Shown: in pieces, positions 1-6,985 of the stretch
How positions within the stretch are numbered: position 1 is the first letter of the stretch
Layout of the letters: every line of letters starts with the position of its first letter
Origin: Candidatus Caccousia avicola
Lineage (GTDB): Bacteria > Bacillota > Clostridia > Oscillospirales > Acutalibacteraceae
Assembly: GCA_018712435.1 (NCBI GenBank)
Contig: DVGZ01000103.1
Location: 1 to 51,238 of the forward strand
Reading direction: 5' to 3'
DNA length: 51,238 nt
The notes under the pieces: generated by a model
What the model saw: only the letters and a program-made list of their open reading frames with translations
The model's database searches: none
What the model was told of the DNA's origin: nothing
Program-made: the position numbers and the translations under genes

Positions 1-299
1 ACGAATGGGTGGAGGAAAAGATCAGGAATTTCACCTGTCTGGACGCTTTAATCAACAGTTCTCTCGAGCAATGCATCCGCCATTCCTTCCAAAAAAAGAA
101 CTTTGACGAAAGCGGCACCGACCAGTTCGTAAAACAAAAAATAGCAGAAGAATCGGAAAAAAGAAGGATCAACAGAAGGAAGGTCGCACACATTCTGATG
201 CATGGCCTGCACTTTATCAATAAAAACAGCCAGCCCCTGCAAATGATGAAAAGGCTGGAACTCGATCCCGCTCTGCTGGAACAGCCGCTGTACCACTGA
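1..299 (+). CDS. C-terminal part of an unrecognised protein (5' end outside window)
   Basis: The reading frame is open from base 3 and shows no credible start or ribosome binding site, so the gene begins before the window. About 98 residues are visible. They are charged and probably helical, and end in LEQPLYH before TGA at 297-299. I do not recognise a family. It stops 32 bases before the kinase gene on the same strand and shares the A+T-richer composition of the next four genes, so it is probably in the same operon. Confidence 0.6.
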   Translation, partial: EWVEEKIRNFTCLDALINSSLEQCIRHSFQKKNFDESGTDQFVKQKIAEESEKRRINRRKVAHILMHGLHFINKNSQPLQMMKRLELDPALLEQPLYH

Positions 300-331
300 G
301 TGGTCAAAGATAACGAGAGGAAAGATTATTT

Positions 332-847
332 ATGGCAGAAGTATACTGGGTTACCGGCCTTGCCGGTGCAGGAAAGACAACCATCGGAACTTTGCTTTAT
401 CAATTTTTGCGGGAACGGCAGCCTACCATCATGCTGGATGGCGACGAAATGCGCAGAGTGACAGGAAATATATTCGGATATACGCCGGAAGGCCGCCGCG
501 AAGGCGCATTTATGGTTGGGCGGCTGTGCGATATGTTGACACGGCAGGGGATCACGGTCGTGTGCTGTACCATCTCAATGTTTCATGATGTGAGGGCATG
601 GAACCGTGAAAATATAGAGAATTATCGTGAGATTTACCTGAAAGTGAAAATGGAAACCCTTTTTGCCCGCGATCAAAAGGGATTATACTCCCACAAGCAG
701 GAAAATGTGATGGGAGTTACCGCCCCGTTTGATGAGCCGCGCAGTCCGGATTTAATTCTGGAGAATGATGGGGAAAAGTCACCGCAGGAGCAGCTCCGGA
801 TCATTCAGAATCATTTTCATCTTTTGGATACGGATACCGATCGGTAA
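332..847 (+). CDS. Adenylylsulfate-kinase-like small-molecule kinase
   Basis: A 171-residue P-loop kinase of the CysC fold. The Walker A motif GLAGAGKTT lies at about residues 9-17, the LDGDE substrate loop at about 35-39, and RDQKGLYS at about 109-116. The ATG at 332 has GAGGAAAG upstream. True APS kinases act in sulfate assimilation, but no sulfate genes are visible. The nearest family I recall with this look (TISMF, RDQKGLY) is the CysC-like kinase of Campylobacter capsule clusters, which phosphorylates a CDP-linked phosphoramidate intermediate. Its next neighbours are a cytidylyltransferase and a dehydrogenase, which suggests modification of a CDP-linked surface precursor. The fold is confident; the substrate is inferred. 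Confidence 0.75.
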   Translation: MAEVYWVTGLAGAGKTTIGTLLYQFLRERQPTIMLDGDEMRRVTGNIFGYTPEGRREGAFMVGRLCDMLTRQGITVVCCTISMFHDVRAWNRENIENYREIYLKVKMETLFARDQKGLYSHKQENVMGVTAPFDEPRSPDLILENDGEKSPQEQLRIIQNHFHLLDTDTDR

Positions 848-887
848 AGTTCCTTGATGGAAATGGAACCAAATGGAGGAATCACCT

Positions 888-1499
888 ATGCAGTATGGAG
901 CCGTTTTATTAGCTGCCGGAAAAGGGGAGCGTTTCAAAGGCGCAAAGCAGGATTTGGAATTTCACGGAAAAGCAATGTGGAAATATCCCTATGGTTTATT
1001 GCAGGAAATTGTCGATCCGAAGCATCTGGTTGTCGTGGGGAAGGACATCCCCGGCGGACACACGCGCTCACATTCCGTGCGGATTGGTCTGAATGCTTTG
1101 CCGGAGGATACGGATCGTGTGATCATTGTGGAGGCTGCGCGGCCCATGGTAACACATGGACAACTCCTTCAGCTGCTGGAAGATCCGCATCCGTCCGTGT
1201 CGTTTGTCAAGCCTCTGGTGGATACTGTTGTCTTTCGCAACGGAAACTATTTGAACCGAGATGAGCTTTATGATCTGCTGACCCCGCAGGCCTTTGATTA
1301 TCGTTTGCTGAAATCAGCCTATGCACAGGCGGAGCAGCGGTTTGAAAATATGACGGATGAAACGCGAGTCATGTTTGAAGCATATGGAATTCAACCCTTT
1401 TTTATTGAAACAGGTTCCAACCTGTACAAAGTGACCTATCCGGAGGATATCACGGTTTTGGAATTCATTTACCGGACAATGGAGGCGGAAGTCAGATGA
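888..1499 (+). CDS. IspD/TarI-like CTP-dependent cytidylyltransferase
   Basis: A 203-residue nucleotidyltransferase. It opens with the MQYGAVLLAAGKGERF nucleotide loop, followed by a KQ pair and HGKAMW, as in IspD and TarI; EAARPMV corresponds to the IspD 'DAARP' motif. The ATG at 888 is preferred over the one at 873 because GGAGGA at 875-880 sits 7 bases before it. Such enzymes join CMP to an alditol phosphate or methylerythritol phosphate. Beside an SDR gene the arrangement resembles ribitol-5-phosphate reductase/cytidylyltransferase pairs. A housekeeping IspD role is possible but less likely in this setting. The stop overlaps the next ATG (ATGA), which indicates translational coupling. Confidence 0.75.
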   Translation: MQYGAVLLAAGKGERFKGAKQDLEFHGKAMWKYPYGLLQEIVDPKHLVVVGKDIPGGHTRSHSVRIGLNALPEDTDRVIIVEAARPMVTHGQLLQLLEDPHPSVSFVKPLVDTVVFRNGNYLNRDELYDLLTPQAFDYRLLKSAYAQAEQRFENMTDETRVMFEAYGIQPFFIETGSNLYKVTYPEDITVLEFIYRTMEAEVR

Positions 1500-2113
1500 A
1501 AAAAGTGTTAATCACAGGGGGCCATGGAGGCATGGCGGTTGCCATTTGTGAGCTGTTGGAGCGCAAAGGCGGTTTTGAGGTTTTTGCACCGGGAAAGGAC
1601 GTTTTGGATGTCACGAATGTCGAAAGTATCCGAAACGTGATGGAGCGCTTTGTCCCCGATATCCTGATCAACAATGCCGGTTATGTCGTTCCGCAGTCTG
1701 TCAAGCACGCGGATCCGTCGGTGACGCAAAAACATATTGATATCAATCTGTCCGGTGTGTTTTACTGCACGGAGATTGCGCTGCAAAAAAATCCGGATTT
1801 GCAGATTATCAACATCGGGTCCTCCGCCGCGACCAAAATCCATGCTACCTGGAGCGAATACTGCGCTACAAAAGCAGCTGTGGTTATGGCCACGCAATGC
1901 TGGGCCGCGGATGGGCTGTATGCGGTGTGCATTTCTCCCGGAAGAACAAAAACAAAGATGAGAAAAGCCTTATATCCAGATGAAGATCAATCCACACTCA
2001 TGCTGCCGGAGGATTTTGCAAAGGTGGTATACAAGGCTATTCAAAAGGAATACACGTCCGGAAGTCATATTAACGTAAATAAAGAGAATGTGGAGGAATT
2101 ATGTCATGGATAG
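1496..2113 (+). CDS. Short-chain dehydrogenase/reductase (SDR)
   Basis: A 205-residue Rossmann enzyme. The N-terminus ITGGHGGMA is a variant of the TGxxxGxG cofactor loop, NNAG follows at about residues 60-63, and the catalytic Ser (IGSSAA) and the Tyr-x3-Lys pair (EYCATK) are present. It probably reduces or oxidises a sugar or alditol phosphate with NAD(P)H. It starts inside the stop codon of the cytidylyltransferase, so the two are likely made together. Pairs of this kind are known from CDP-ribitol synthesis, but the substrate cannot be read from the sequence. Its 3' end overlaps the YjbQ gene by 8 bases. Confidence 0.8.
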   Translation: MKKVLITGGHGGMAVAICELLERKGGFEVFAPGKDVLDVTNVESIRNVMERFVPDILINNAGYVVPQSVKHADPSVTQKHIDINLSGVFYCTEIALQKNPDLQIINIGSSAATKIHATWSEYCATKAAVVMATQCWAADGLYAVCISPGRTKTKMRKALYPDEDQSTLMLPEDFAKVVYKAIQKEYTSGSHINVNKENVEELCHG

Positions 2114-2525
2114 AATGGAAGTTACAATTCGGACTGACAAACAGTTTACGGATCTGAAGCCTTATATCTCTGATTTTCTAAAAGAAAAAACCGGTACGGG
2201 AATGCTGAACGTTTTTGTGGCCCATACTACCTGTGCCATTAAAATCATGGAAGGGGAGATTCTGCTTCTGAGCGACGTGAATAGTTATCTGGAGCATGCT
2301 TTCCCCAAAACCGGCGAATATCGACACGATATTATCGACATCCGGGATGTTCCGGTCAATGAACGCATTAACGGTTTTGCACATATGCGTCAGCTCTTCT
2401 TTGACGTCAGCACAAACATCCCGGTTGAGGATGGGAAAATGCTTTTAGGAAAATGGCAATCTGTGTTTTTGGTAGAATTTGATCCCACACGGGAGCGAAA
2501 GGTGATCTTTACTTACCATTCTTAA
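2106..2525 (+). CDS. YjbQ-family (UPF0047) protein
   Basis: A 139-residue protein matching the YjbQ family: HTTCAIKIME corresponds to the usual HTTAAI-INE, Y-RHD and the later H are kept, and IPVEDGKMLLGKWQSVFLVEFD corresponds to the IP-x-DG-x-L-LGTWQ block (quoted with a gap in mind; about residues 100-122). The ATG at 2106 is chosen because GGAGGA at 2092-2097 lies 8 bases upstream; the earlier in-frame ATG at 2088 has no such site. Family members can show weak thiamine-phosphate synthase activity in vitro, but their natural role is unclear. Placement as the last gene of the CDP-precursor operon is unusual for this otherwise stand-alone gene and may indicate a specialised role. Confidence 0.8.
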   Translation: MDRMEVTIRTDKQFTDLKPYISDFLKEKTGTGMLNVFVAHTTCAIKIMEGEILLLSDVNSYLEHAFPKTGEYRHDIIDIRDVPVNERINGFAHMRQLFFDVSTNIPVEDGKMLLGKWQSVFLVEFDPTRERKVIFTYHS

Positions 2526-2551
2526 ACCGATCAATCAGGGGGCTTTTCATC

Positions 2552-3370
2552 ATGCTTCAACAGTGCGATTTCCATACGCACAGCACAGCGTCGGATGGGC
2601 AGTACCGCCCGGCGGAGCTGGTGCGTCTGGCGCAGAAGGCGGGAATCCAGTGTCTGGCCCTCACCGACCACGACACCGTGGACGGACTCTCCGAAGCCGT
2701 GCAGGCCGGAGAGGAAACGGAAATCACCGTCCTGCGCGGGATTGAATTGGGAGCCAGCGAGGACCGGCATCTGCACATTGTGGGCCTTGGCCTGCGGGAG
2801 GACTGCCCGGAGATGCAAGCGCTGTGTCAAAAGCTGAAAGACAGCCGGGACGAGCGCAAATACCGCATCGCGGCCTTCCTCGAAGAAAAAGGCGTGGGGA
2901 TTCCGCTTTCCGAGGTGGAGGAGCTGGCTAAAGGCGGCGTGGTCGCGCGTCCGCATTTCGCGCAGGTGCTTCTGCGCCATGGCTTTGTGTCCTCCACGCG
3001 CGAAGCCTTCGACCGCTACCTCGACACCAGCGAGTACAAGCGCATTGAGCGGTATAAAGCGGATGCTGTGTCGTGTATCTCCATCATCCATGCGTCCGGC
3101 GGCAAGGCCGTGCTGGCGCACCCGTGCCAGCTGCACTACGAGCCGGAGCGGCTGGAAGAACTGGTTCGCCGCTTGAAGGAGGAGGCCGGGCTGGACGCGC
3201 TGGAATGCTATTACCCGGAGCACACTCCCGACATGGTGCGGGACTACCTTGACCTTGCGCGGCGGTATGATCTGCACGTCAGCGCGGGCAGTGATTTCCA
3301 CGGCGAGAAGGTTAATCCTTCCAAGCTGCTGCATCCCGTGGAACTGGAAACAGATTGGCTGTTTGCGTAG
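2552..3370 (+). CDS. PHP-domain metal-dependent phosphoesterase
   Basis: A 272-residue PHP protein. Metal ligands are visible in order: DFHTHS near the N-terminus, LTDHD at about residue 38, the Glu of RGIEL, ARPH, LAHP and a final GSDFH. The length and motif order fit the YciV/RNase AM group, which removes phosphate from nucleoside 3',5'-bisphosphates or short RNA ends. The gene stands apart from the preceding operon by 26 bases and its composition is G+C-rich like the rest of the window, so the transferred-looking block seems to end just before it. The exact substrate is not certain. Confidence 0.85.
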   Translation: MLQQCDFHTHSTASDGQYRPAELVRLAQKAGIQCLALTDHDTVDGLSEAVQAGEETEITVLRGIELGASEDRHLHIVGLGLREDCPEMQALCQKLKDSRDERKYRIAAFLEEKGVGIPLSEVEELAKGGVVARPHFAQVLLRHGFVSSTREAFDRYLDTSEYKRIERYKADAVSCISIIHASGGKAVLAHPCQLHYEPERLEELVRRLKEEAGLDALECYYPEHTPDMVRDYLDLARRYDLHVSAGSDFHGEKVNPSKLLHPVELETDWLFA

Positions 3371-3401
3371 TTTGCAAATGAACAACTGTCTTGTGATTTA
3401 T

Positions 3402-3475
3402 AAATATTGTTATCAATATTTCTACACTGAGAAATTATAGTTAGCAATAATTTCACAATATCGCGCAATATTTCG
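3402..3475. repeat. Cluster of A+T-rich inverted repeats upstream of the AraC gene
   Basis: Two perfect inverted repeats lie side by side: AAATATTG/CAATATTT (3402-3409 and 3414-3421, four-base spacer) and GAAATTAT/ATAATTTC (3431-3438 and 3447-3454, eight-base spacer). An imperfect AATAT/ATATT pair around CGCGC follows near 3457-3472. They sit between the PHP stop and the AraC promoter in a strongly A+T-rich patch. They could be regulator sites or weak transcript ends. Confidence 0.5.
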
Positions 3476-3506
3476 ATAGTTTTTTATGCTATTCGATGAA
3501 AAAGAA

Positions 3507-3535
3507 TTGCTTCACAAAAGAAAACAGAGTATAAT
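3507..3535 (+). promoter_or_regulatory. Sigma-A promoter for the AraC-type regulator
   Basis: TTGCTT at 3507-3512 and a perfect TATAAT at 3530-3535 are separated by 17 bases. Transcription would start near 3542, about 80 bases before the regulator's ATG. Confidence 0.65.
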
Positions 3536-3621
3536 ATGGAAAACGGATTGCATTCTTTCAAGCTTGTGCCGCGCTGACCACATCGTGTCGGAGGGCAGCG
3601 CCGGCTGGAAGGAGGATCGCC

Positions 3622-4473
3622 ATGAGCAACGTTCCATTTACTCTGCGTACACAGGGAAGCAATTCTGTGAGCGCCAACCTTTTGTATGCGTCCTCCTCCC
3701 GCTACGAGGGAGAGTGGCACGGCGCGCCGCATTCGCATCCATTTGCCGAATTCTTCTATGTTCTTCGCGGAGAAATTGATTTTTTATCGGAAGGAGAATC
3801 CTATTCTCTGCGGGAAGATGATCTGATTGTCATCAACCCCGACGCGGGACATACGGAGCAGCCGCATGGAACGGGGATCGTCGAATATGTGTCTGTAGGT
3901 GTGGAAGGGATTTATCTGGACTCTTCCGGCGGCGGAACATGGAACAGCTGCGGAATTTTCCACTGCCGGACCATCCGAAGCGAAATCCGCTTTTTTCTGC
4001 GCCTATTGCTCACCGAAATGGAAACCCAACAGCCGCATTATGAAAAATTGTCGCAATATTCCTTTCAATCGATCCTGCTGCTGATCAAGCGGCTTCAGCC
4101 GCAGGAATTTTCCATCCATGCCCCCAAGCGAACCGCCCGGGAGTGCTCCGCGGTCAAGCGGTATATCGACGACAATTTCCGTCACCCAATTTCGCTGGAT
4201 CATCTGGCGGAGATCAGCCGTTTGAACAAGTATTATCTGGCGCACGCGTTTCGCGAATACATCGGCATGTCGCCGATCAATTATCTGAACGCACGGCGCG
4301 TGGAGGAAGCCTGCGCCCTGCTTCGCGACACCTCCCACCCCATCTCCCAGATCGCGGGAACGGTGGGCTTTTCCTCCCAGTCCTATTTTGCACAGGTCTT
4401 TCAAAAGGCTGTGGGAGAATCGCCGGGCGAATACCGCAAACGCATCCGCCGGGATGCCGAAAAAAAAGAATAA
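3622..4473 (+). CDS. AraC-family transcriptional regulator with cupin sensor
   Basis: A 283-residue activator-type regulator. Residues about 15-100 form a cupin: HGAPHSHPFAEFFYVLRGE and later VINPDAGHTEQ carry the metal/ligand-pocket histidines. Residues about 180-280 hold the double AraC helix-turn-helix, including IAGTVGFSSQSYFAQVFQKAVG (a typical second-helix signature; residues near 252-273). GGAGG stands just before the ATG. Such proteins usually sense a sugar or related ligand, but no transport or sugar-use operon is adjacent, so the target is unknown. The only close partner is the convergent ROK regulator beyond a shared terminator. Confidence 0.88.
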   Translation: MSNVPFTLRTQGSNSVSANLLYASSSRYEGEWHGAPHSHPFAEFFYVLRGEIDFLSEGESYSLREDDLIVINPDAGHTEQPHGTGIVEYVSVGVEGIYLDSSGGGTWNSCGIFHCRTIRSEIRFFLRLLLTEMETQQPHYEKLSQYSFQSILLLIKRLQPQEFSIHAPKRTARECSAVKRYIDDNFRHPISLDHLAEISRLNKYYLAHAFREYIGMSPINYLNARRVEEACALLRDTSHPISQIAGTVGFSSQSYFAQVFQKAVGESPGEYRKRIRRDAEKKE

Positions 4474-4484
4474 AAAGATACAGA

Positions 4485-4524
4485 ACGCGGCCTGCACGGG
4501 AATTCCCATGCAGGCCGCGTTTTC
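4485..4524. terminator. Bidirectional terminator between AraC and ROK genes
   Basis: A perfect 12-bp stem (ACGCGGCCTGCA at 4485-4496, its complement at 4509-4520) with an inner GGG-AATT-CCC, followed by TTTT on the plus strand. It lies between two convergent genes. Confidence 0.85.
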
Positions 4525-5632
4525 AGATCGATTCCATAAACGGCTCAATAAACAGCAGAGCCGCCCCCACGGCGGAGGCCTCCCGACGGTACAGACAGGG
4601 CTGCAAGTAAGAGCCGTCTCCGCCAAAGGTATCGAGAGCGGAAGCCATCGCGCGCAGCCGCTCCATATAGGGCACCATATACGCCCCCACATATCCTCCC
4701 AGAATCACGGGGCAGTCAAACGCCATATGCAGGCTGTTCACCGCCGTGGCAAGAGAACGCAGATAAGCGTCCCAACGCGAGGAAGCCGCTTCCTCTCCCC
4801 GGTCCAGCGCCGTGAAGAAAGCGTCCAGGCTTCCGCCGTACCCATCCGACAACACCCCGGCGGCACAGTAAGCGTCAAGACAGCCTTTTTTCCCGCAATA
4901 GCAGGCAAGCCCGTCCGGCACAAGCGTCATATGACCGAATTCCGCCGCCCGCAGGTTTTCCCCCTCATACAGGCTTCCGCCCAGCAGGATCGCGCCGCCG
5001 ACGCTGTTGCTCAGAGAGAGATAGACCGCATTGCTTCCTCCCTCTCTTCCCCACAGCTCCGCCCGTCCCGCGGCGCTGGCGTCATTGCAGAGCATGGCAC
5101 GGCAGGGTAAAAACCGGGTAAAATCCTCCTCCTCCCGCGCCCCAAGGCCGAGCACATGGGAGCTTCGGATCCCGCCGCCCGCCGCCAGAATGCCGGGAAA
5201 AGACACTCCCGCTCCCAGCAGGCGTTCCGGGGGCGTCTCCCCGATCACTTCCCGCGCAATCTCCCCCAGCCCCCGATAATACGGTTCCGTATCCGAAAAA
5301 GGAACCGACCGGCGGATCCCGCGCACAATCCCGCCGCTGAGATCCGTGAGCACTGCGCTGACATGGCCGCGTGTGACGTCCAGGCCGACGGCCAGCCTTG
5401 CGTCCCGAATGCAGGAGACGCCGCGCGCGGGCCGTCCCCCGGTGGAAGCAAAGGAGCCGTCCTCCCGCAGCAGCCCCTCCTCGCAGAGAATCCGCAGATT
5501 CTGCGCAATAGTGGGAAGGCTCAGTCCCAGGCGCAAAGCCAGCTCCTGCTGGGAAACGCGCCCGCTCTCATAGACAGCCCGGAAAATCCGGTTCCGGTTC
5601 AAGCGGCGAAGCTCCATCCCGTTTCGCACCAT
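4523..5632 (-). CDS. ROK-family transcriptional regulator (NagC/XylR type)
   Basis: A 369-residue repressor-type ROK protein. The N-terminal winged helix contains RVSQQELALRLGLSLPTIAQ (about residues 25-45). The rest is the sugar-kinase-like ROK domain, with EFGHM and the zinc loop CYCGKKGCLDAYC near residues 240-260. An in-frame GTG at 5641 has its ribosome site too close, so the ATG at 5632 is preferred. These repressors usually respond to a sugar or sugar phosphate. No sugar gene is adjacent, so the inducer is unknown. Confidence 0.87.
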   Translation of the reverse strand: MVRNGMELRRLNRNRIFRAVYESGRVSQQELALRLGLSLPTIAQNLRILCEEGLLREDGSFASTGGRPARGVSCIRDARLAVGLDVTRGHVSAVLTDLSGGIVRGIRRSVPFSDTEPYYRGLGEIAREVIGETPPERLLGAGVSFPGILAAGGGIRSSHVLGLGAREEEDFTRFLPCRAMLCNDASAAGRAELWGREGGSNAVYLSLSNSVGGAILLGGSLYEGENLRAAEFGHMTLVPDGLACYCGKKGCLDAYCAAGVLSDGYGGSLDAFFTALDRGEEAASSRWDAYLRSLATAVNSLHMAFDCPVILGGYVGAYMVPYMERLRAMASALDTFGGDGSYLQPCLYRREASAVGAALLFIEPFMESI

Positions 5633-5717
5633 TGCGCTCACGTCCTCCTCGTGCCGGGTGGAAAGTCCGCCTTTTCATCGGGCGTTCCATCTCCCGGCAA
5701 ATCAATGTTTCCTTTCC

Positions 5718-5746
5718 ATCATACGGGATTTTCGGGTGAAATGCAA
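5718..5746 (-). promoter_or_regulatory. Sigma-A promoter for the ROK regulator
   Basis: On the minus strand TTGCAT (5741-5746) and TATGAT (5718-5723) are 17 bases apart. It lies about 85 bases upstream of the ROK start. Confidence 0.6.
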
Positions 5747-5789
5747 GCCTTCCCTTTTCATCCTTTTTTCACACGCATCTCCCCTCTCT

Positions 5790-5797
5790 CATACAAT
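5790..5797 (+). promoter_or_regulatory. Candidate sigma-E -10 element before cotJA
   Basis: CATACAAT equals the consensus -10 of the mother-cell sporulation sigma factor SigE, and the cotJ operon of Bacillus subtilis is known to be SigE-dependent. No good SigE -35 is visible 14-15 bases upstream, so only half of the promoter is supported. Confidence 0.45.
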
Positions 5798-5839
5798 ATT
5801 GCGAGGGGTTTTCTTCCCCGAAAGGAGAGTTGATGCAAC

Positions 5840-6037
5840 ATGTCTGAAAAGCTGGATGGACAGTCCTGCGCTCTGCGCAGCCCGGCTCCTCTTCCCGAGG
5901 ATCCCGTGCCTGCTATGGCATATGTTCCCTTCCAACAGTACGGAGCCACCTATCAACCGGAACAGGCGCTGGATAACGGCACGCTGTTCCCCGATCTCAA
6001 CAAACCGTTTTCCGGTGGAAAGGAGCCGCGGTCATGA
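5840..6037 (+). CDS. cotJA: Spore coat-associated protein CotJA
   Basis: A 65-residue protein whose middle, MAYVPFQQYGATYQPEQAL followed by GTLFPDLNKPF, matches CotJA. The 'VPFQ/W...Y....AL..GTLFP.L..PF' pattern is the family hallmark. AAAGGAGA lies upstream of the ATG. It is the first gene of a three-gene operon that in Bacillus is made in the mother cell and deposited in the inner spore coat. The stop overlaps the cotJB start (ATGA at 6034-6037). Confidence 0.88.
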   Translation: MSEKLDGQSCALRSPAPLPEDPVPAMAYVPFQQYGATYQPEQALDNGTLFPDLNKPFSGGKEPRS

Positions 6038-6294
6038 ACGAACAGGAACGCCTTTCGCGGCGAATCCGCGCCATGCAATTCGCCCAATGGGAGCTGCATA
6101 TTTTTCTGGACACACACCCCAACGATTGCGAAGCAGCCAAAAAGCTGGAGGAGTACCGCACGAAAACGGCTGCTCTGATCAAGGAATATGAGGCCGCCTA
6201 CGGCCCCATGAACGAAACGAGCGCCAACACCAGCCGCTGGGCCTGGATCACCGGCCCGTGGCCCTGGGAAACGGGAGAGGAGGAGAACGACTGA
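6034..6294 (+). CDS. cotJB: Spore coat protein CotJB
   Basis: An 86-residue protein with the CotJB pattern: IRAMQFAQWELHIFLDTHPND near residues 10-31 (shown in part) and a Trp-rich end, WAWITGPWPWE. It overlaps cotJA by 4 bases and cotJC by 1 base, so the three are translated as a unit. It is small and soluble, without a signal peptide, and its biochemical role is not established in any species I know of. Confidence 0.9.
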   Translation: MNEQERLSRRIRAMQFAQWELHIFLDTHPNDCEAAKKLEEYRTKTAALIKEYEAAYGPMNETSANTSRWAWITGPWPWETGEEEND

Positions 6295-6896
6295 TGTGGG
6301 TGTATGAGAAAAAGCTGCAATATCCGATCCGGATCAAAAATCCGAACCCGGCGCTGGCAAAGCTGATCTGCGCTCAGTACGGCGGCCCGAACGGCGAGCT
6401 CGGCGCTTCTCTGCGGTATCTTTCCCAGCGCTATACCATGCCCTATCCGGAGCTCAAAGCCATCCTCACGGATATCGGGACGGAGGAGCTGGGACATCTC
6501 GAGATGGTTGGAACTATTGTATACCAGCTGACCCGCAACCTCACGCCCCAGCAAATCAAGGAAGCCGGCTTTGATTCTTACTTCATCGATCACACCACCG
6601 GTGTGTATCCCGCCGACGCAAACGGCGTACCGTTCAGCGCCGGATCGTTTGCCGTGACCGGAGACGCCATCACCGATCTCCATGAAAACATGGCTGCCGA
6701 ACAGAAAGCGCGCACCACTTACGATAACATCCTGCGCTTCTGCGACGACCCCGATGTGCGGGATCCCATCCGCTTCCTGCGTGAGCGCGAGGTCGTTCAC
6801 TACCAGCGCTTCGGCGAAGGGCTGCGCCTGACAACCGACAAGCTCGATTCCAAGAATTTCTACGCCTTCAACCCCGAGTTTGACCGGAAACGCTGA
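6294..6896 (+). CDS. cotJC: Spore coat protein CotJC, manganese-catalase family
   Basis: A 200-residue protein starting at the ATG in the TGATG overlap at 6292-6296. The four-helix di-manganese fold is shown by GTEELGHLEMVG (Glu and His ligands, about residues 61-72), an earlier Glu, HENMAAEQKA and a second EREVVHYQRF (about residues 161-170). It is the core of the operon and probably removes hydrogen peroxide at the spore surface. Its presence is the clearest sign that the organism forms spores. Confidence 0.92.
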   Translation: MWVYEKKLQYPIRIKNPNPALAKLICAQYGGPNGELGASLRYLSQRYTMPYPELKAILTDIGTEELGHLEMVGTIVYQLTRNLTPQQIKEAGFDSYFIDHTTGVYPADANGVPFSAGSFAVTGDAITDLHENMAAEQKARTTYDNILRFCDDPDVRDPIRFLREREVVHYQRFGEGLRLTTDKLDSKNFYAFNPEFDRKR

Positions 6897-6912
6897 AAAG
6901 GAAGATTTTCCC

Positions 6913-6941
6913 TTGAGAAATCCGCCTGAATGCGATATAAT
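6913..6941 (+). promoter_or_regulatory. Strong sigma-A promoter for the small HEXXH protein
   Basis: TTGAGA at 6913-6918 and a perfect TATAAT at 6936-6941 are 17 bases apart. It lies just after cotJC, so the next gene has its own vegetative promoter and is not part of the sporulation operon. Confidence 0.8.
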
Positions 6942-6985
6942 AAGCATAAGAATATTTTCGGCTTCGCGCAGAAAGGGTGGCGGAT

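Noticed and set aside
332-847. Genuine adenylylsulfate kinase of sulfate assimilation
   Set aside because: No ATP sulfurylase or PAPS reductase genes are visible, and the neighbours are CDP-precursor enzymes. Only the fold is claimed.
873-887. Upstream ATG as start of the cytidylyltransferase
   Set aside because: It overlaps the ribosome site GGAGGA that serves the ATG at 888.
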